Source of the DNA: Chitinophagaceae bacterium
GTDB taxonomy: Bacteria > Bacteroidota > Bacteroidia > Chitinophagales > Chitinophagaceae
Direction of reading: 5' to 3'
NCBI GenBank assembly: GCA_028288595.1
Contig: JAQBNK010000130.1
Span: forward strand, 1-41,788
Length of the DNA stretch: 41,788 nt
Translations under genes and position numbers: made by a program
The notes under the pieces: model-generated
Seen by the model: only the letters and a program-made list of their open reading frames with translations
Database searches by the model: none
Told to the model about the DNA's origin: nothing
Shown here: positions 24,952 through 34,297 of the stretch, one piece after another
How the letters are laid out: the number at the start of each line of letters is the position of its first letter
Position numbering within the stretch: position 1 is the first letter of the stretch

Positions 24952-25387
24952 ATGAAACAGTTATTTCTTATTACATCAATTACTTTGTTATTATTGTCTT
25001 GTATTAAAACTGATACTGCACCATCACTGCCTGAGCCATTAATTGGTAAAATGGAGAATGGTTTTGGTTAAAAGTGCTTCAGGCTTAACTACAATAAAAC
25101 CTTCCTCCACGGCAGAAGACGTTGACATCGCATTTACACTGACAAGCATCACTAAAGGGATTTTTACTGGGAAAACACCTACTAATACCATTACGGATAA
25201 CTTGTATTCAATCGGCACAGATCATTCTTTGAAAATTAAAAATTTAGCCATGACCAAAACAGGAGAAACATCCTGGGGGCTTGAATTTGTGGACAATATT
25301 TGCACCTCCTTCCAGTATAATTATGAAACTCCCGAAAGGCTTATTATTAAGGCTGCTGATAAAACGCTGTTATTTGAAAAACTATAA
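24952..25387 (+). pseudogene. Frameshifted lipocalin-like lipoprotein
   Basis: ATG 24952 gives a lipoprotein signal (MKQLFLITSITLLLLSC) and reads to TPSL-like linker PSLPEPLIGKMENGFG, stopping at 25069-25071. In the frame one base further on, the sequence continues as WRMVLVKSASGLTTIK and on to 25387. Removing one A from the AAAA run 25048-25051 joins them as LIGKWRMVLV, the typical opening of small lipocalin-like lipoproteins of Bacteroidota. The whole protein would be about 144 aa, with a beta-rich body. As written, only an anchored stub is made. A terminator follows at 25405-25431. Confidence 0.7.
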
Positions 25388-25404
25388 ACTGAACATCGGC
25401 AGAT

Positions 25405-25431
25405 AAAACGAAACGATTAATCTTTCGTTTT
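25405..25431 (+). terminator. Rho-independent terminator (one-base bulge)
   Basis: AAAACGAAACGATT (25405-25418) pairs with AATCTTTCGTTTT (25419-25431) with a single bulged C, followed by TC-rich sequence. It lies 17 bases after the stop of the lipoprotein gene. Confidence 0.6.
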
Positions 25432-25682
25432 TCTTGATTGATGAAAAAGAAACCTGTGTACATATCTGACATAAACGCTAACTACTTTACTTCAGAAGAA
25501 ATGAGTTCAACTATCAGAGCAGTTTTACTTTTTTTATTTTTTACTTTTTAAAGCACGCTGCGGTGAATAATCCACGCTTATGATCTCTAAATATTTATAT
25601 GCACTTGCTGCCAATGGGTTCACTTAAGTCAATCGTCGCATCTTTATAAAAAGCAATTTTTTTGTATTTGATCTTAAAAGAT

Positions 25683-25709
25683 AAAAAAAGGAGCAGTAAA
25701 AACTGCTCC
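25683..25709 (-). terminator. Rho-independent terminator on the minus strand
   Basis: Read on the minus strand, GGAGCAGT-TTTT-ACTGCTCC (25709-25690) is followed by seven T (25689-25683). It is a strong terminator and fits the end of the decayed minus-strand gene whose tail ends at 25792. A second hairpin, ATGTGCAATA/TATTGCACAT (25714-25739), lies just upstream of it. Confidence 0.75.
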
Positions 25710-25791
25710 CGGAATGTGCAATATTTCACTATTGCACATGAGAAAACTTTTATAAATGCCAGCCAGTAAAGAATGATAAAATTAAGTCTAT

Positions 25792-25944
25792 TTAATTCAG
25801 CTTGAATGTCAATTCCTGCCTGATTGTACTTTTGTCTTAATAAGAAATCAGCTTGGTAAAATATCTGTATGTAATTCCTGGGAGCATCTGTTTTAGCAGC
25901 ATTCGAATTCTGTTATCATGAACGTTTACAAGTTTTTTATCGGG
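25792..25944 (-). pseudogene. C-terminal remnant of an unidentified gene
   Basis: On the minus strand one frame reads PDKKLVNVHDNRIRMLLKQM, then LPGITYRYFTKLISY, a TAA, and DKSTIRQELTFKLN before a final TAA at 25792-25794. The same frame continues upstream across a TGA into FFLNRLSALSP. The KLN-type ending after alternating hydrophobic residues and the strong terminator 83 bases further on suggest a true gene end with two nonsense codons. The family is not recognised, and the upstream part appears to be lost. Confidence 0.4.
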
Positions 25945-26161
25945 TCAGGGGGACAGAGCACTTAATCTATTCAGGAAGAAAAACATACAGTAAAAAAAAT
26001 TCGTCCTGGATAAATTAGTTGGTGGTTAGTCATAATAATAAAAGTGCTTCGTGATATAAAATCAAAAGCAAGAGCGGATTAAAAATGTATCAAACGATGA
26101 CACTGGTTACAAAGAACTTTTCAGCCGAGTGTCCGGGACTCAAACGTGGTGAACTCCCCTG

Positions 26162-27454
26162 CTAGTTTTTTAAAAGATGGATCTGTTTGATAATGGCATT
26201 CAGTACAGGGTCGTTGTTTTGCCGGTAATCATTAATAGTCAGAGGAACGCCAAGTGATGGTTCAATCGCATCCCTTTTATCGCGGGGGTCACCGCCTTGC
26301 CAATATTGAGAAGAATACAATACAGTAATCCCTGATACCGGCAAAACAACGCTTTTAGTTTCTCCATAATGATTCGGAGCAGCCCCGGTTGGCTCTCCGG
26401 CAAATATGACGTTGCACAGTCGTTCAACGTCGCTTGCCAGATTCATTGCCGCAGAAAAAGTAAGCCTGCCGATAATCGTATAAAAATGGCCTTGCCGGCT
26501 TATTTTATCGTTTCGCATAAGCGCCCGCATGAGATATTTGTTAAGCGTGTTATCACCACCATTATTGTTACGGATATCGAGGATGAAAAAATGGGCATCA
26601 AGTGTATCCATCGTGAGAGAAAGCCGTTTACAAAAATCCTCAAAGCCCTCACTTTCCTTTTCCTGCACGGCATTAAACTGACAGTACATCAGTTGTAATG
26701 AATCGATATACTTGAACCAGTAATTATCGCCAGTCTTTTGCAGGTACATGGGCCGTGTACCGCTTCCCGCTGCGCTAACCAAATCCAAAGCACTGTTCAT
26801 TGGAAGTGAGGGAAACAAAACCTGGAATATTGTTCCGCTTGAATCTTGCAGCTCCACAGAAACATTACCCATTTCTTTTATCGCACCTATTGTTTGTAAA
26901 ACCTCAGGGATAACTAACCTGGAAGGGAGGATGTCGTGGATCGCCATTTCATTACCACCGTGGATATAAACCCGAAGTTTTTTTATGGCATCCTCTATAG
27001 AAAGACCGCCAATACGGGTTACTTTTGCGCCTGCATATTTTTCATACTTTTTATCAACGGAACGGACATATATGCCATCTATGAACCAGTACAAATTAAC
27101 GGGTAACCGATGAAACGCTACGGCACTATCCCGCCTCAATGCTATTTGAGTGTGCCCGTCATGAAGGCTGGCCACAAGCTTTGAAAGCTCCATAATAACT
27201 TCTGTTCTGGAAAGCCCATTAATTCTTTTTTTTAATCGGAGTGCCATAGAATCAAAGCTAATCCTGTCTGGACCGCACTTTAATTTTGGATGCTCATTAT
27301 CCAGTTGGCGTACCAGCAAATCAAGATCGTTGGACCAGTTGGAAACTTTTTTTCTTCCCTGGCAAAAACCCGGCGCGTTAAAAAGCAAAACAGCGCAGCA
27401 TACGAAGAAGAACTTCAGAAAATTGTTCATGATTTTTTTATGTTCGGGTTTCAT
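26162..27454 (-). CDS. Secreted S41 family peptidase-like protein
   Basis: A 430-aa protein of the S41 (C-terminal processing protease) type. The start is more likely ATG 27430 (MNNFLKFFFVCCAVLLFNAPGFCQG), which gives a clean signal peptide; the annotated longer start adds eight residues. Mature features are LVASLHDGHTQIAL (the conserved DGHT of this subgroup), FFILDIRNNNGGDN, GRLTFSAAMNLASDVE with the presumed catalytic serine, and FAGEPTGAAPNHYGE. It resembles many Bacteroidota S41 proteins of unknown substrate. It stands alone, divergent from the outer-membrane protein gene at 28013. Confidence 0.88.
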   Translation of the reverse strand: MKPEHKKIMNNFLKFFFVCCAVLLFNAPGFCQGRKKVSNWSNDLDLLVRQLDNEHPKLKCGPDRISFDSMALRLKKRINGLSRTEVIMELSKLVASLHDGHTQIALRRDSAVAFHRLPVNLYWFIDGIYVRSVDKKYEKYAGAKVTRIGGLSIEDAIKKLRVYIHGGNEMAIHDILPSRLVIPEVLQTIGAIKEMGNVSVELQDSSGTIFQVLFPSLPMNSALDLVSAAGSGTRPMYLQKTGDNYWFKYIDSLQLMYCQFNAVQEKESEGFEDFCKRLSLTMDTLDAHFFILDIRNNNGGDNTLNKYLMRALMRNDKISRQGHFYTIIGRLTFSAAMNLASDVERLCNVIFAGEPTGAAPNHYGETKSVVLPVSGITVLYSSQYWQGGDPRDKRDAIEPSLGVPLTINDYRQNNDPVLNAIIKQIHLLKN

Positions 27455-28012
27455 AATTCATATTTAATAACTGCGCAAAAATAAAAATTGTTTGTCGCTA
27501 ATCAGTTTCTGCTAAACTTTTGTGGAACCGCTTATCACTTTTACATTGCATGCCCTACTTCACAAATTCACCTTTATAGGATAGTTTATAACAGCATCTG
27601 CCAGGTAACAAATATTCGCATCGATGTAAACACTTTGACCTTTCCTAATATATATCAGTCACCAAGCTGACTAAGGAAGAAAGAGCAACTGGTAACTTAA
27701 AATTTTTCTGATTTGTATGAATACTTACATTACCCGGTTCCATAAAAGCAATTTTTAACATACATATTGTGCTAATGCCGATAGCTGGTTAGTGGTAGTT
27801 TGTTTTGACAATCTGCCGAAGGCGGTACATAGCACTTCTATTACCTACTTAATTCGACTCTGACTTATCTAGCAAGTGTAACTTCACCGACACTTTTGTT
27901 CAGCTGTTGTTTGAAGAGAGAAAGCCTGGAGAGTATAATTAAAATTAGCAGGAATTGACATGCCTATTTTTAAATGGAATTCTTACTTTCTCCGGTAAGA
28001 AATTCCTTTGCT
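27455..28012. other. Long intergenic region without a recognised gene
   Basis: About 560 bases between two divergent genes. A frame of 60 codons at 27488-27670 has no supporting features. A small dyad AGTCA-6-TGACT lies near 27658-27673. I see no clear -7/-33 promoter; the region must still hold promoters for both flanking genes. Confidence 0.4.
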
Positions 28013-30466
28013 ATGAAAAGAATCTTACTCTGCGTTTTGGTTATCTCACCCTCTATTTATGTTCAGGCACAGTTACAAAAAATTGGCAGGGTCTCGGCTA
28101 TCGTCGTTAACGAACAAAAGGTACCGCTTGAAAATGCTACAATTGAACTTATTAGAGCTAAAGATTCCTCGCTTGTTAAAGTGGCCTTTACTGGCAAGAA
28201 CGGTGATATGGAATTCGACAGGCTTGCCCTGGGAATTTATCGTTTAAGAATTAGCATGGTAAATTATATGACAACCATATCACCAATATTTTCAATCACT
28301 ACTGATCAATTTGTTTTACAATTACTTCCCGTTACACTTACTTCAAAACCTGCAAATATGCCGGGTGTAATGGTATCTGCAAAGAAGCCTTTCATTCAGA
28401 AATTAAGCGACAGAATTGTTGTGAATATTGAGAACAGCATTGTAAATGCGGGAAGTTCTGCCCTGGATGTGCTGGAACGTTCTCCCGGTGTAAGTATTGA
28501 TCAGAACGATATGATCGCGCTTCGTGGAAAACAGGGTGTAATTATAATGATTGATGGGAAACCGAGCCCGATGACGGGTGGCGATCTTGCAAACTTTCTC
28601 CGCGGCCTTGCATCATCTGCCATTGAGAGGATAGACATTATTACAAACCCTTCAGCCAAATATGATGCTGCTGGTAACTCAGGTATCATTGATATAAGGA
28701 TGAAAAAAGACCAGCGTCTTGGTGCTAACGGAAACATTACAGCAGGCTATGGACAAGGTATTTACCCGAAAGCAAATGCAGGTTCAACCTTTAATTATCG
28801 AAATAAAAAAGTAAATGTATTCGGCAACTACAATTATGTATACAGAATGAATCTTAACCATTTAATACTTGATCGAAATTTTTATAATAACGGCGTGTTC
28901 AATGGTGAAGACAACAAAGATAATTACACTAAAACTCCCCTCAATTCACATACTGCACGCCTTGGTGCAGATTTTTTTGCAACAACTAAAACAGTTTTTG
29001 GTTTTATAGTAACATCCAACTTCAACCATTTGACTCCTTCTAATAATAATAACTCTTTAGTGATTGACGCCCAAAAGCAACCCTCTTATACATTTGAAAA
29101 TAATTCATATACTAACAGTCATTCAAACAATGTGGTTGTTAATATTAATATTAAGCACCAGTTCGACAGTACGGGAAAAGAGCTGACCGCCGATGCAGAC
29201 TATGGGGTGTATCATTCATCATCTTTATCAACAAATTCCACGAAATATTTTAAATTAAATGGCAGCACGCAGCAGCCTGATTATATTTTAAAGGGTGACC
29301 AAACCGGGAAACTGATTTTAAGAACTGCTAAAGCTGATTATGTAAATCCCTTAGCAAGGGGCGCAAAACTTGAAGCAGGAATTAAAACAAGTTATGTCTC
29401 CTCTGATAATGACGTAAAATTTTTCGATGCAAGCAGTGGTACTCCTCAAAACGATGAAACGAAAACAAATCATTTTTTGTATGATGAATATAACAATGCA
29501 GTCTACTTAAACTTCAGCCGGCAACTCAAAAGGTTTAATTATCAAATTGGTTTACGGGGCGAACAAACTAATGTAAAAACCAGACAGGTAAAAGGAAATG
29601 TTTTATGGGACTCAAGTTACTTCCAGTTATTTCCAAGTGTTTTCTTTAATTATAATCTTAAACAAGATCAAACGGTAGGTTTGTCGGTAAGCCGCCGTAT
29701 TGATAGACCCGGCTATTCTCAATTAAATCCCTTTTTGTTCTTAATTGACATTAGTACTTATTCAACAGGAAACCCGTCACTGGCCCCTCAGCTAACCTGG
29801 TCATATGAATTAAGTTATACTATAAAAAATTTAAACTTCGCACTCGGATATAGCCATACTAAAAACGATCAGAACACGGCAGTTGCAAGATTTAAAGATG
29901 TGTTCCCAAATATCCCACAGGCTGATAATGTAACAGTACTGATTCCGGTAAACCTGACCTCATCAGATTATTTTGGACTTACAGTTGCGGCGCCTGTAAG
30001 AATAAATAAATGGTGGAACATGATTAGTAACGCGAACTTTTATTACCAACATTTCAACGGTGTCCTTGGTACAACAAAACTAAACAGTGGCAAACCGGAA
30101 CTGAATGTTAAAATAAATAATTCATTCACATTGAAAAAAGGATGGTCAGCAGAACTAAATGGAAACTTTTTTTCAGGCGGCCAAAATGGTTTTATGGTCA
30201 TAGACCCTCAATGGGGCATTGCGGCAGGAGCACAAAAAAACGTCATGAAAAATAAAGCAACGCTCCGGTTTAACATCACAGATATTTTCTGGACGAATTT
30301 ACCGAAAGCCGTGATCACTTATAATAATTATATAGAAAAGTGGCACGCCTACCGTGAGTCACGGGTAGCAACTCTTACATTCACTTATAAATTTGGGAGA
30401 AATACGGTTCAGGCCGCAAGGCCCAGAACTACTGCATCTGAAGAAGAGAGGAAAAGAGCACAGTGA
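28013..30466 (+). CDS. Outer-membrane beta-barrel protein, TonB-dependent receptor-like
   Basis: An outer-membrane protein of 817 aa from ATG 28013; the frame opens at 27974 but only the later start gives a clean signal peptide (MKRILLCVLVISPSIYVQAQ). Next come a carboxypeptidase-regulatory-like beta-sandwich (VSAIVVNEQKVPLENATIEL), a plug domain (SALDVLERSPGVSIDQND, IERIDIITNPSAKYDAAGNS) and a large barrel of the OMP_b-brl_3 type ending in ATLTFTYKFGR. No TonB box is obvious. Such proteins take up or exchange unknown ligands, and the family also occurs next to GLPGLI genes. It is monocistronic and ends before the terminator at 30694-30733. Confidence 0.88.
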   Translation: MKRILLCVLVISPSIYVQAQLQKIGRVSAIVVNEQKVPLENATIELIRAKDSSLVKVAFTGKNGDMEFDRLALGIYRLRISMVNYMTTISPIFSITTDQFVLQLLPVTLTSKPANMPGVMVSAKKPFIQKLSDRIVVNIENSIVNAGSSALDVLERSPGVSIDQNDMIALRGKQGVIIMIDGKPSPMTGGDLANFLRGLASSAIERIDIITNPSAKYDAAGNSGIIDIRMKKDQRLGANGNITAGYGQGIYPKANAGSTFNYRNKKVNVFGNYNYVYRMNLNHLILDRNFYNNGVFNGEDNKDNYTKTPLNSHTARLGADFFATTKTVFGFIVTSNFNHLTPSNNNNSLVIDAQKQPSYTFENNSYTNSHSNNVVVNINIKHQFDSTGKELTADADYGVYHSSSLSTNSTKYFKLNGSTQQPDYILKGDQTGKLILRTAKADYVNPLARGAKLEAGIKTSYVSSDNDVKFFDASSGTPQNDETKTNHFLYDEYNNAVYLNFSRQLKRFNYQIGLRGEQTNVKTRQVKGNVLWDSSYFQLFPSVFFNYNLKQDQTVGLSVSRRIDRPGYSQLNPFLFLIDISTYSTGNPSLAPQLTWSYELSYTIKNLNFALGYSHTKNDQNTAVARFKDVFPNIPQADNVTVLIPVNLTSSDYFGLTVAAPVRINKWWNMISNANFYYQHFNGVLGTTKLNSGKPELNVKINNSFTLKKGWSAELNGNFFSGGQNGFMVIDPQWGIAAGAQKNVMKNKATLRFNITDIFWTNLPKAVITYNNYIEKWHAYRESRVATLTFTYKFGRNTVQAARPRTTASEEERKRAQ

Positions 30467-30693
30467 AACCAGGCCGGCTAAGGATCTGAAACATATACCT
30501 GTTGCTACTCCTACTTCATAATATAGAATGCCACAATTATCTCTGTGCATATACTCATTGAGCTGTAGAATTTTTTTTATAAAATAGTGTTTATTGTCAA
30601 AGTGAAAAAAACGTGCTGAAGCATTTTTTAATTTAGTTTTAAAACAAATGCTCTTAAGCTGTAAAAAAAAGAAGAACTATCAATACAATTTAT

Positions 30694-30733
30694 AAAAAAG
30701 ACACAAAGCACTTTTTCGCTTTGTGTCTTTTTT
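30694..30733. terminator. Bidirectional rho-independent terminator
   Basis: A perfect 16-bp stem (30694-30709 with 30718-30733; core GACACAAAGC/GCTTTGTGTC) with an eight-base loop, flanked by A and T runs. It lies between convergent genes and can end both: the barrel protein gene (+) and the acetolactate-decarboxylase-like gene (-). Confidence 0.88.
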
Positions 30734-30749
30734 ATTATACAACATCCAT

Positions 30750-31454
30750 TTAATTTGCAGGTAACAATAATTTGCTTTCTGGAAGTAACTCCAGCCCGTA
30801 TACATGTGCGGATATTTTTTTCCCTGGGAACCATCCATGCAAGTGAAGATATGTATCATGAAAGGTCCAAACATGCTGATGTTTTTTAGAAAAAAACCCC
30901 AGCAGTTCTACGTTTTCATTTGTGAAAGTTCCTACTTGCCCTGACGCCATGTATTTAGCGAAAGAAAATTTTGTATCATCGTCATCCCAGCTAATAACCT
31001 GCCAGGTTATCGTGTTTGCTTTTCCGATAATTTTAAAGGGAAATGGCTTTGCTATGTTAATGCCTGATTTTTCAGCAACAGATGGCAGATAGACTTCAAG
31101 TTGCTCCCGGGTTTTAATGTCTTCGGGGATATCGATTGTCTGCCACTTATCAACCTTGCTATATACAATCAAAGCGGCATTTTTATCATAGGTCTCCGCC
31201 AGTCCGGGTTGGCCCTGTTTAATTTCACTAACATAAGACTTACCATCGATAATGGTTATCTCCCCTTTCAAATTCTCAAGTTCACCTACTCCATACAAGT
31301 GCTCAATTTGCTTAATTGATTTTAGTTCTAAGCGCGAGCTGATATCGCCTCCATGCATGATTTCCATGAGCGCGCCTTTGTATTCTACTTTGAGCTCGTT
31401 GTCGGTTTTTGTAACCAACATAAGTGAAGAAATAAATAATAATATTGCTTTCAT
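30750..31454 (-). CDS. Acetolactate decarboxylase-like protein
   Basis: A 234-aa protein resembling alpha-acetolactate decarboxylases: EYKGALMEIMHGGDISSRLE, HLYGVGELENLKGEITIIDG (the conserved glutamate region), and a C-terminal DTYLHLHGWFPG followed by SAHVYGLEL, matching the zinc-binding HxH...GHVLDFEL of the family. The classical enzyme makes acetoin from acetolactate in the cytoplasm. Here the N-terminus is hydrophobic (MKAILLFISSLMLVTK), so it may be exported, and it follows a TonB-dependent receptor gene by 17 bases; this context is unlike a butanediol pathway. The true substrate may differ. Confidence 0.78.
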   Translation of the reverse strand: MKAILLFISSLMLVTKTDNELKVEYKGALMEIMHGGDISSRLELKSIKQIEHLYGVGELENLKGEITIIDGKSYVSEIKQGQPGLAETYDKNAALIVYSKVDKWQTIDIPEDIKTREQLEVYLPSVAEKSGINIAKPFPFKIIGKANTITWQVISWDDDDTKFSFAKYMASGQVGTFTNENVELLGFFSKKHQHVWTFHDTYLHLHGWFPGKKISAHVYGLELLPESKLLLPAN

Positions 31455-31471
31455 AAATTTTGTTTTTAGGG

Positions 31472-33679
31472 TTAATTTAATTTGTATCTAAGGCCTCCAT
31501 AAATCATTCTGCCGGTCAGCGGTCCCCAAACCATTGAAGCATCAAAATCTTTAGCATTTGGACTTTGATAATCTATAATGGGGTTTTTCTGCATATAGTT
31601 TCCAAAATTTTCAGTACCGGCATATATCTCCAGGTTAGGTCTTATTTTTCTGTTGACATGTAAGTTTAGGAGCACATATGCAGGTGCGGCAGAAGGCAAA
31701 CCGACTGATTGAAAATATTGCGTACTACCCGGCAATCGCTGCACACCAAGCCATTGTCCCGAAAAGTCAAATGTCCATTTGTTACCATTAGTTGCATAGC
31801 TAAACTGTAACAAGCCTTTCTGTTTATTCACAAACGGTTGAACCTTGAGGCCAGAATGGAAAGTCGCCTTTACATCGTTCCATTTATATCCAATATGAAC
31901 ATCGAATCGCTTAAAAGGCTTGTACGATAATTCCAGTTGTACGCTGTTAGAGTAACTCTTCCCGTTTAAGTTATAGAACCTTATCTCGTAAGGATCGGCA
32001 TCCCTGTCAACGATTAGCTGGTCAGAAAAAGATGTCCGGTAAATATCTGCTACAAAATCACCGCTTCTGCCGGCCAGGTGAAAACTCTGGGTGAAACTCA
32101 TTCCGTATGCCAGGCTTTGTTCTTGTTTTATACTTTGCTCTAATACTATCCGGCGTGAACTTATTAGCGAACCGATATTTTCGGCAATTGCATTAGGCGT
32201 CCGTCTTCCTTTACCAGCTGAAACACGAATGGCAGTATTTTTTCCTATATTATATAATAGGTGGAATCTTGGTGTATAGAAAAGGCCATAGATTGAATTA
32301 TAGTCAGCTCGCAATCCAAAGATCGCAGTCACATTTTCAAGGCTTTTATTCGTGTATTCAAAATAACCACCCGATACAAGTTCGGTTCTTTGCAGTGCAG
32401 TGTCAAACGGTAGCCCCTGGGGTAAATGATCGCCGAGCTTTTCTTTATAGTGATCTATATTGATACTTGCTCCCATTTTATACTGATGCGCTGTCGTACC
32501 CAAAATATTCATATAGATGAGGTTCCCGTAAAGGTTTTGTTGCTGACCACTATAGTTTTTATACCCAAAGCTGGAAACCTGTTCGTGCACTGATCCATTA
32601 ATGATGATACCTACACTCTTGAAGGGCCGGCGTGGATAAAGATGACCAATTTTTGCAAATACATTGGCTCGCTTTATTGTGGACTCGTAGACATACTTAT
32701 TTACTTTTGCACTGTCAAGTGTTCCACCCAACCGATGGTTATATACTACCTGCACGCCAAAATTCAGGATGCGTTTTTTCGATTCATATTTCCACCTGTT
32801 TAAAAAATTATATTGCGTGTTTAATGGGACATCCCTGAAGCCGTCATTATTCTTATCCATCTTACGACCAAGCCCGCTGGCATGCAATAATAGTAGTGTG
32901 GACCATGACTTGTTAAAGCGTTGGGAAAGGTGGATATTATTTTCCGTTTTACCCATTGAGTTAATGTAAGCATTGTAATAAAGCTTGTCGCTTACATCTG
33001 GTTTCTGTAACTCGACATTTATCTGCCCCGTCATGGATTCATATCCATTCACCACCGAACCAGCTCCCTTGCCAATGTTTACGGAACTGATCCAGGTTCC
33101 TGGAATATAACTTAAGCCGTAAGGAATATTAAGTCCCCGTACCCCGGGAATATTCTCAACATCTATTTGAACATAGGTTCCATCGAGGCCAAACATTTGA
33201 AGTTGTTTAGACCCAGTTACGGCATCAGTATTAGAGATATCAATGGTCGTGCTGCTGCCAAAACTTTCAGACAAATTACAACATGCGGCTTTGGTCAGCT
33301 CGTGAGCTGTAATGACTTCTGTTTTCATCACTTGTGCCCTGTCTGTAAAAAAAAATTTCTTATTAGCGGATACAGTAACGTCCTGCAATTTGCCTTTCGG
33401 CTTCAAAAAAATAACATACTCCGTATTTTCTTTAATAGTGATACTGTCAGTTTGATACCCGGCCCGGCCAATAAAAAGCCGCTTGCCTAATATATTATCA
33501 GAACTTATTTTAAAATTGCCAACGGTATCAGTAACCACCCGGCTTCTACTTGTAAAAAAAACGGAAGCGCCATCAACTGGCTTTTGACTGGCAGAATCTA
33601 ACACCCTTCCCTGGATGGATTGTGCAAAAACAGGTAATGTAAATAAGATCGTGCAGCAAAATAGATATGCTCTATACAT
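31472..33679 (-). CDS. TonB-dependent receptor
   Basis: A 735-aa TonB-dependent outer-membrane receptor. A signal peptide (MYRAYLFCCTILFTLPVFAQ) precedes a carboxypeptidase-regulatory-like domain (IQGRVLDSASQKPVDGASVF), a plug (LTKAACCNLSESFGSS, QLQMFGLDGTYVQI, IPGTWISSVNIGKGAGSVVN, ESMTGQINVEL) and a 22-strand type barrel ending in GRMIYGGLRYKLN. The CCNLSESF/GAGSVVNGYESMTGQ plug is typical of Bacteroidota receptors found near heavy-metal (often copper) binding proteins. It lies 56 bases after the HYC_CC_PP gene and 17 bases before the acetolactate-decarboxylase-like gene, so the three probably form one operon. Confidence 0.92.
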   Translation of the reverse strand: MYRAYLFCCTILFTLPVFAQSIQGRVLDSASQKPVDGASVFFTSRSRVVTDTVGNFKISSDNILGKRLFIGRAGYQTDSITIKENTEYVIFLKPKGKLQDVTVSANKKFFFTDRAQVMKTEVITAHELTKAACCNLSESFGSSTTIDISNTDAVTGSKQLQMFGLDGTYVQIDVENIPGVRGLNIPYGLSYIPGTWISSVNIGKGAGSVVNGYESMTGQINVELQKPDVSDKLYYNAYINSMGKTENNIHLSQRFNKSWSTLLLLHASGLGRKMDKNNDGFRDVPLNTQYNFLNRWKYESKKRILNFGVQVVYNHRLGGTLDSAKVNKYVYESTIKRANVFAKIGHLYPRRPFKSVGIIINGSVHEQVSSFGYKNYSGQQQNLYGNLIYMNILGTTAHQYKMGASINIDHYKEKLGDHLPQGLPFDTALQRTELVSGGYFEYTNKSLENVTAIFGLRADYNSIYGLFYTPRFHLLYNIGKNTAIRVSAGKGRRTPNAIAENIGSLISSRRIVLEQSIKQEQSLAYGMSFTQSFHLAGRSGDFVADIYRTSFSDQLIVDRDADPYEIRFYNLNGKSYSNSVQLELSYKPFKRFDVHIGYKWNDVKATFHSGLKVQPFVNKQKGLLQFSYATNGNKWTFDFSGQWLGVQRLPGSTQYFQSVGLPSAAPAYVLLNLHVNRKIRPNLEIYAGTENFGNYMQKNPIIDYQSPNAKDFDASMVWGPLTGRMIYGGLRYKLN

Positions 33680-33735
33680 AACAAAAAAATTATTAAATGA
33701 TTAAATGGTCGAAAGCAATGAACTTTTTACATCAA

Positions 33736-34137
33736 TCAAATAATAAAATGCTGTATAAGGAGATAGCGATATCGTGTATAAAGCAACGGGGGGCCTGTGG
33801 CAAAAAATGGAGAGACCACTTCTTGAACATCAAATTCATTGTGGTTAAAAACAAAAGGACCTGGAGCAACGGCCAATAACAATTGTTTTAAAACTTTACC
33901 CTCTACCCCTGCTTTAGCATCAAAAACTTTGTAAGCTACCTTGCAGCTTTTCTTTTCCTGGCTAAAAGGTTTTTTCTTGTGCGAACAGCATGATTTATGC
34001 TTCCCAGCCATAGCGCAGGACGACTTGCCAGCAAATTCCCTAACTGCATTAATTTTCGTGCAGTCATGAATATATACTCCGACAGATGACTCTGCAAGAA
34101 ACGCTAATACCGGTAGTATAATTATGAGACGCATCAT
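33736..34137 (-). CDS. HYC_CC_PP family protein
   Basis: A small exported protein, about 133 aa from the methionine at 34137 (MMRLIIILPVLAFLAESS); the frame opens at 34191 but the first 18 residues look non-natural and precede the signal peptide. It has the spaced motifs of the HYC_CC_PP family: YIHDC (usually HYC), CCSHKKKP, and a near C-terminal GPPLL. The cysteine and histidine pattern suggests metal binding. These proteins usually sit beside TonB-dependent receptors of the copper-type group, as here. The exact function is unknown. The HYC motif is imperfect (HDC). Confidence 0.75.
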   Translation of the reverse strand: MMRLIIILPVLAFLAESSVGVYIHDCTKINAVREFAGKSSCAMAGKHKSCCSHKKKPFSQEKKSCKVAYKVFDAKAGVEGKVLKQLLLAVAPGPFVFNHNEFDVQEVVSPFFATGPPLLYTRYRYLLIQHFII

Positions 34138-34297
34138 TACTGTATTCGAAGTTACTAAAAATAGCTCTGGCCACGAAAGTGCGCCATACAAAAGCAGGAA
34201 ATGACATGTATTATAATTAAATAGCGATCACTCATCTGGAAAAAAAAATTGCACTGGTTTTTCTTTAGCTAATCGTGACGCAATTAATGTTGTTTCA

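Larger units (their letters stand above)
25432..26161. other. Gene-poor region with remnants
   Basis: About 730 bases with no intact gene. It contains a short plus-strand frame at 25441-25551 (MKKKPVYISDINANYF...) with no resemblance to anything I know, two adjacent hairpins (25690-25709 and 25714-25739), and a minus-strand gene tail described separately. The rest shows nothing recognisable. Confidence 0.5.

Noticed and set aside
27488-27670. 60-codon frame in the intergenic gap
   Set aside because: No signal peptide, motif or ribosome site; it sits in a region expected to hold promoters.
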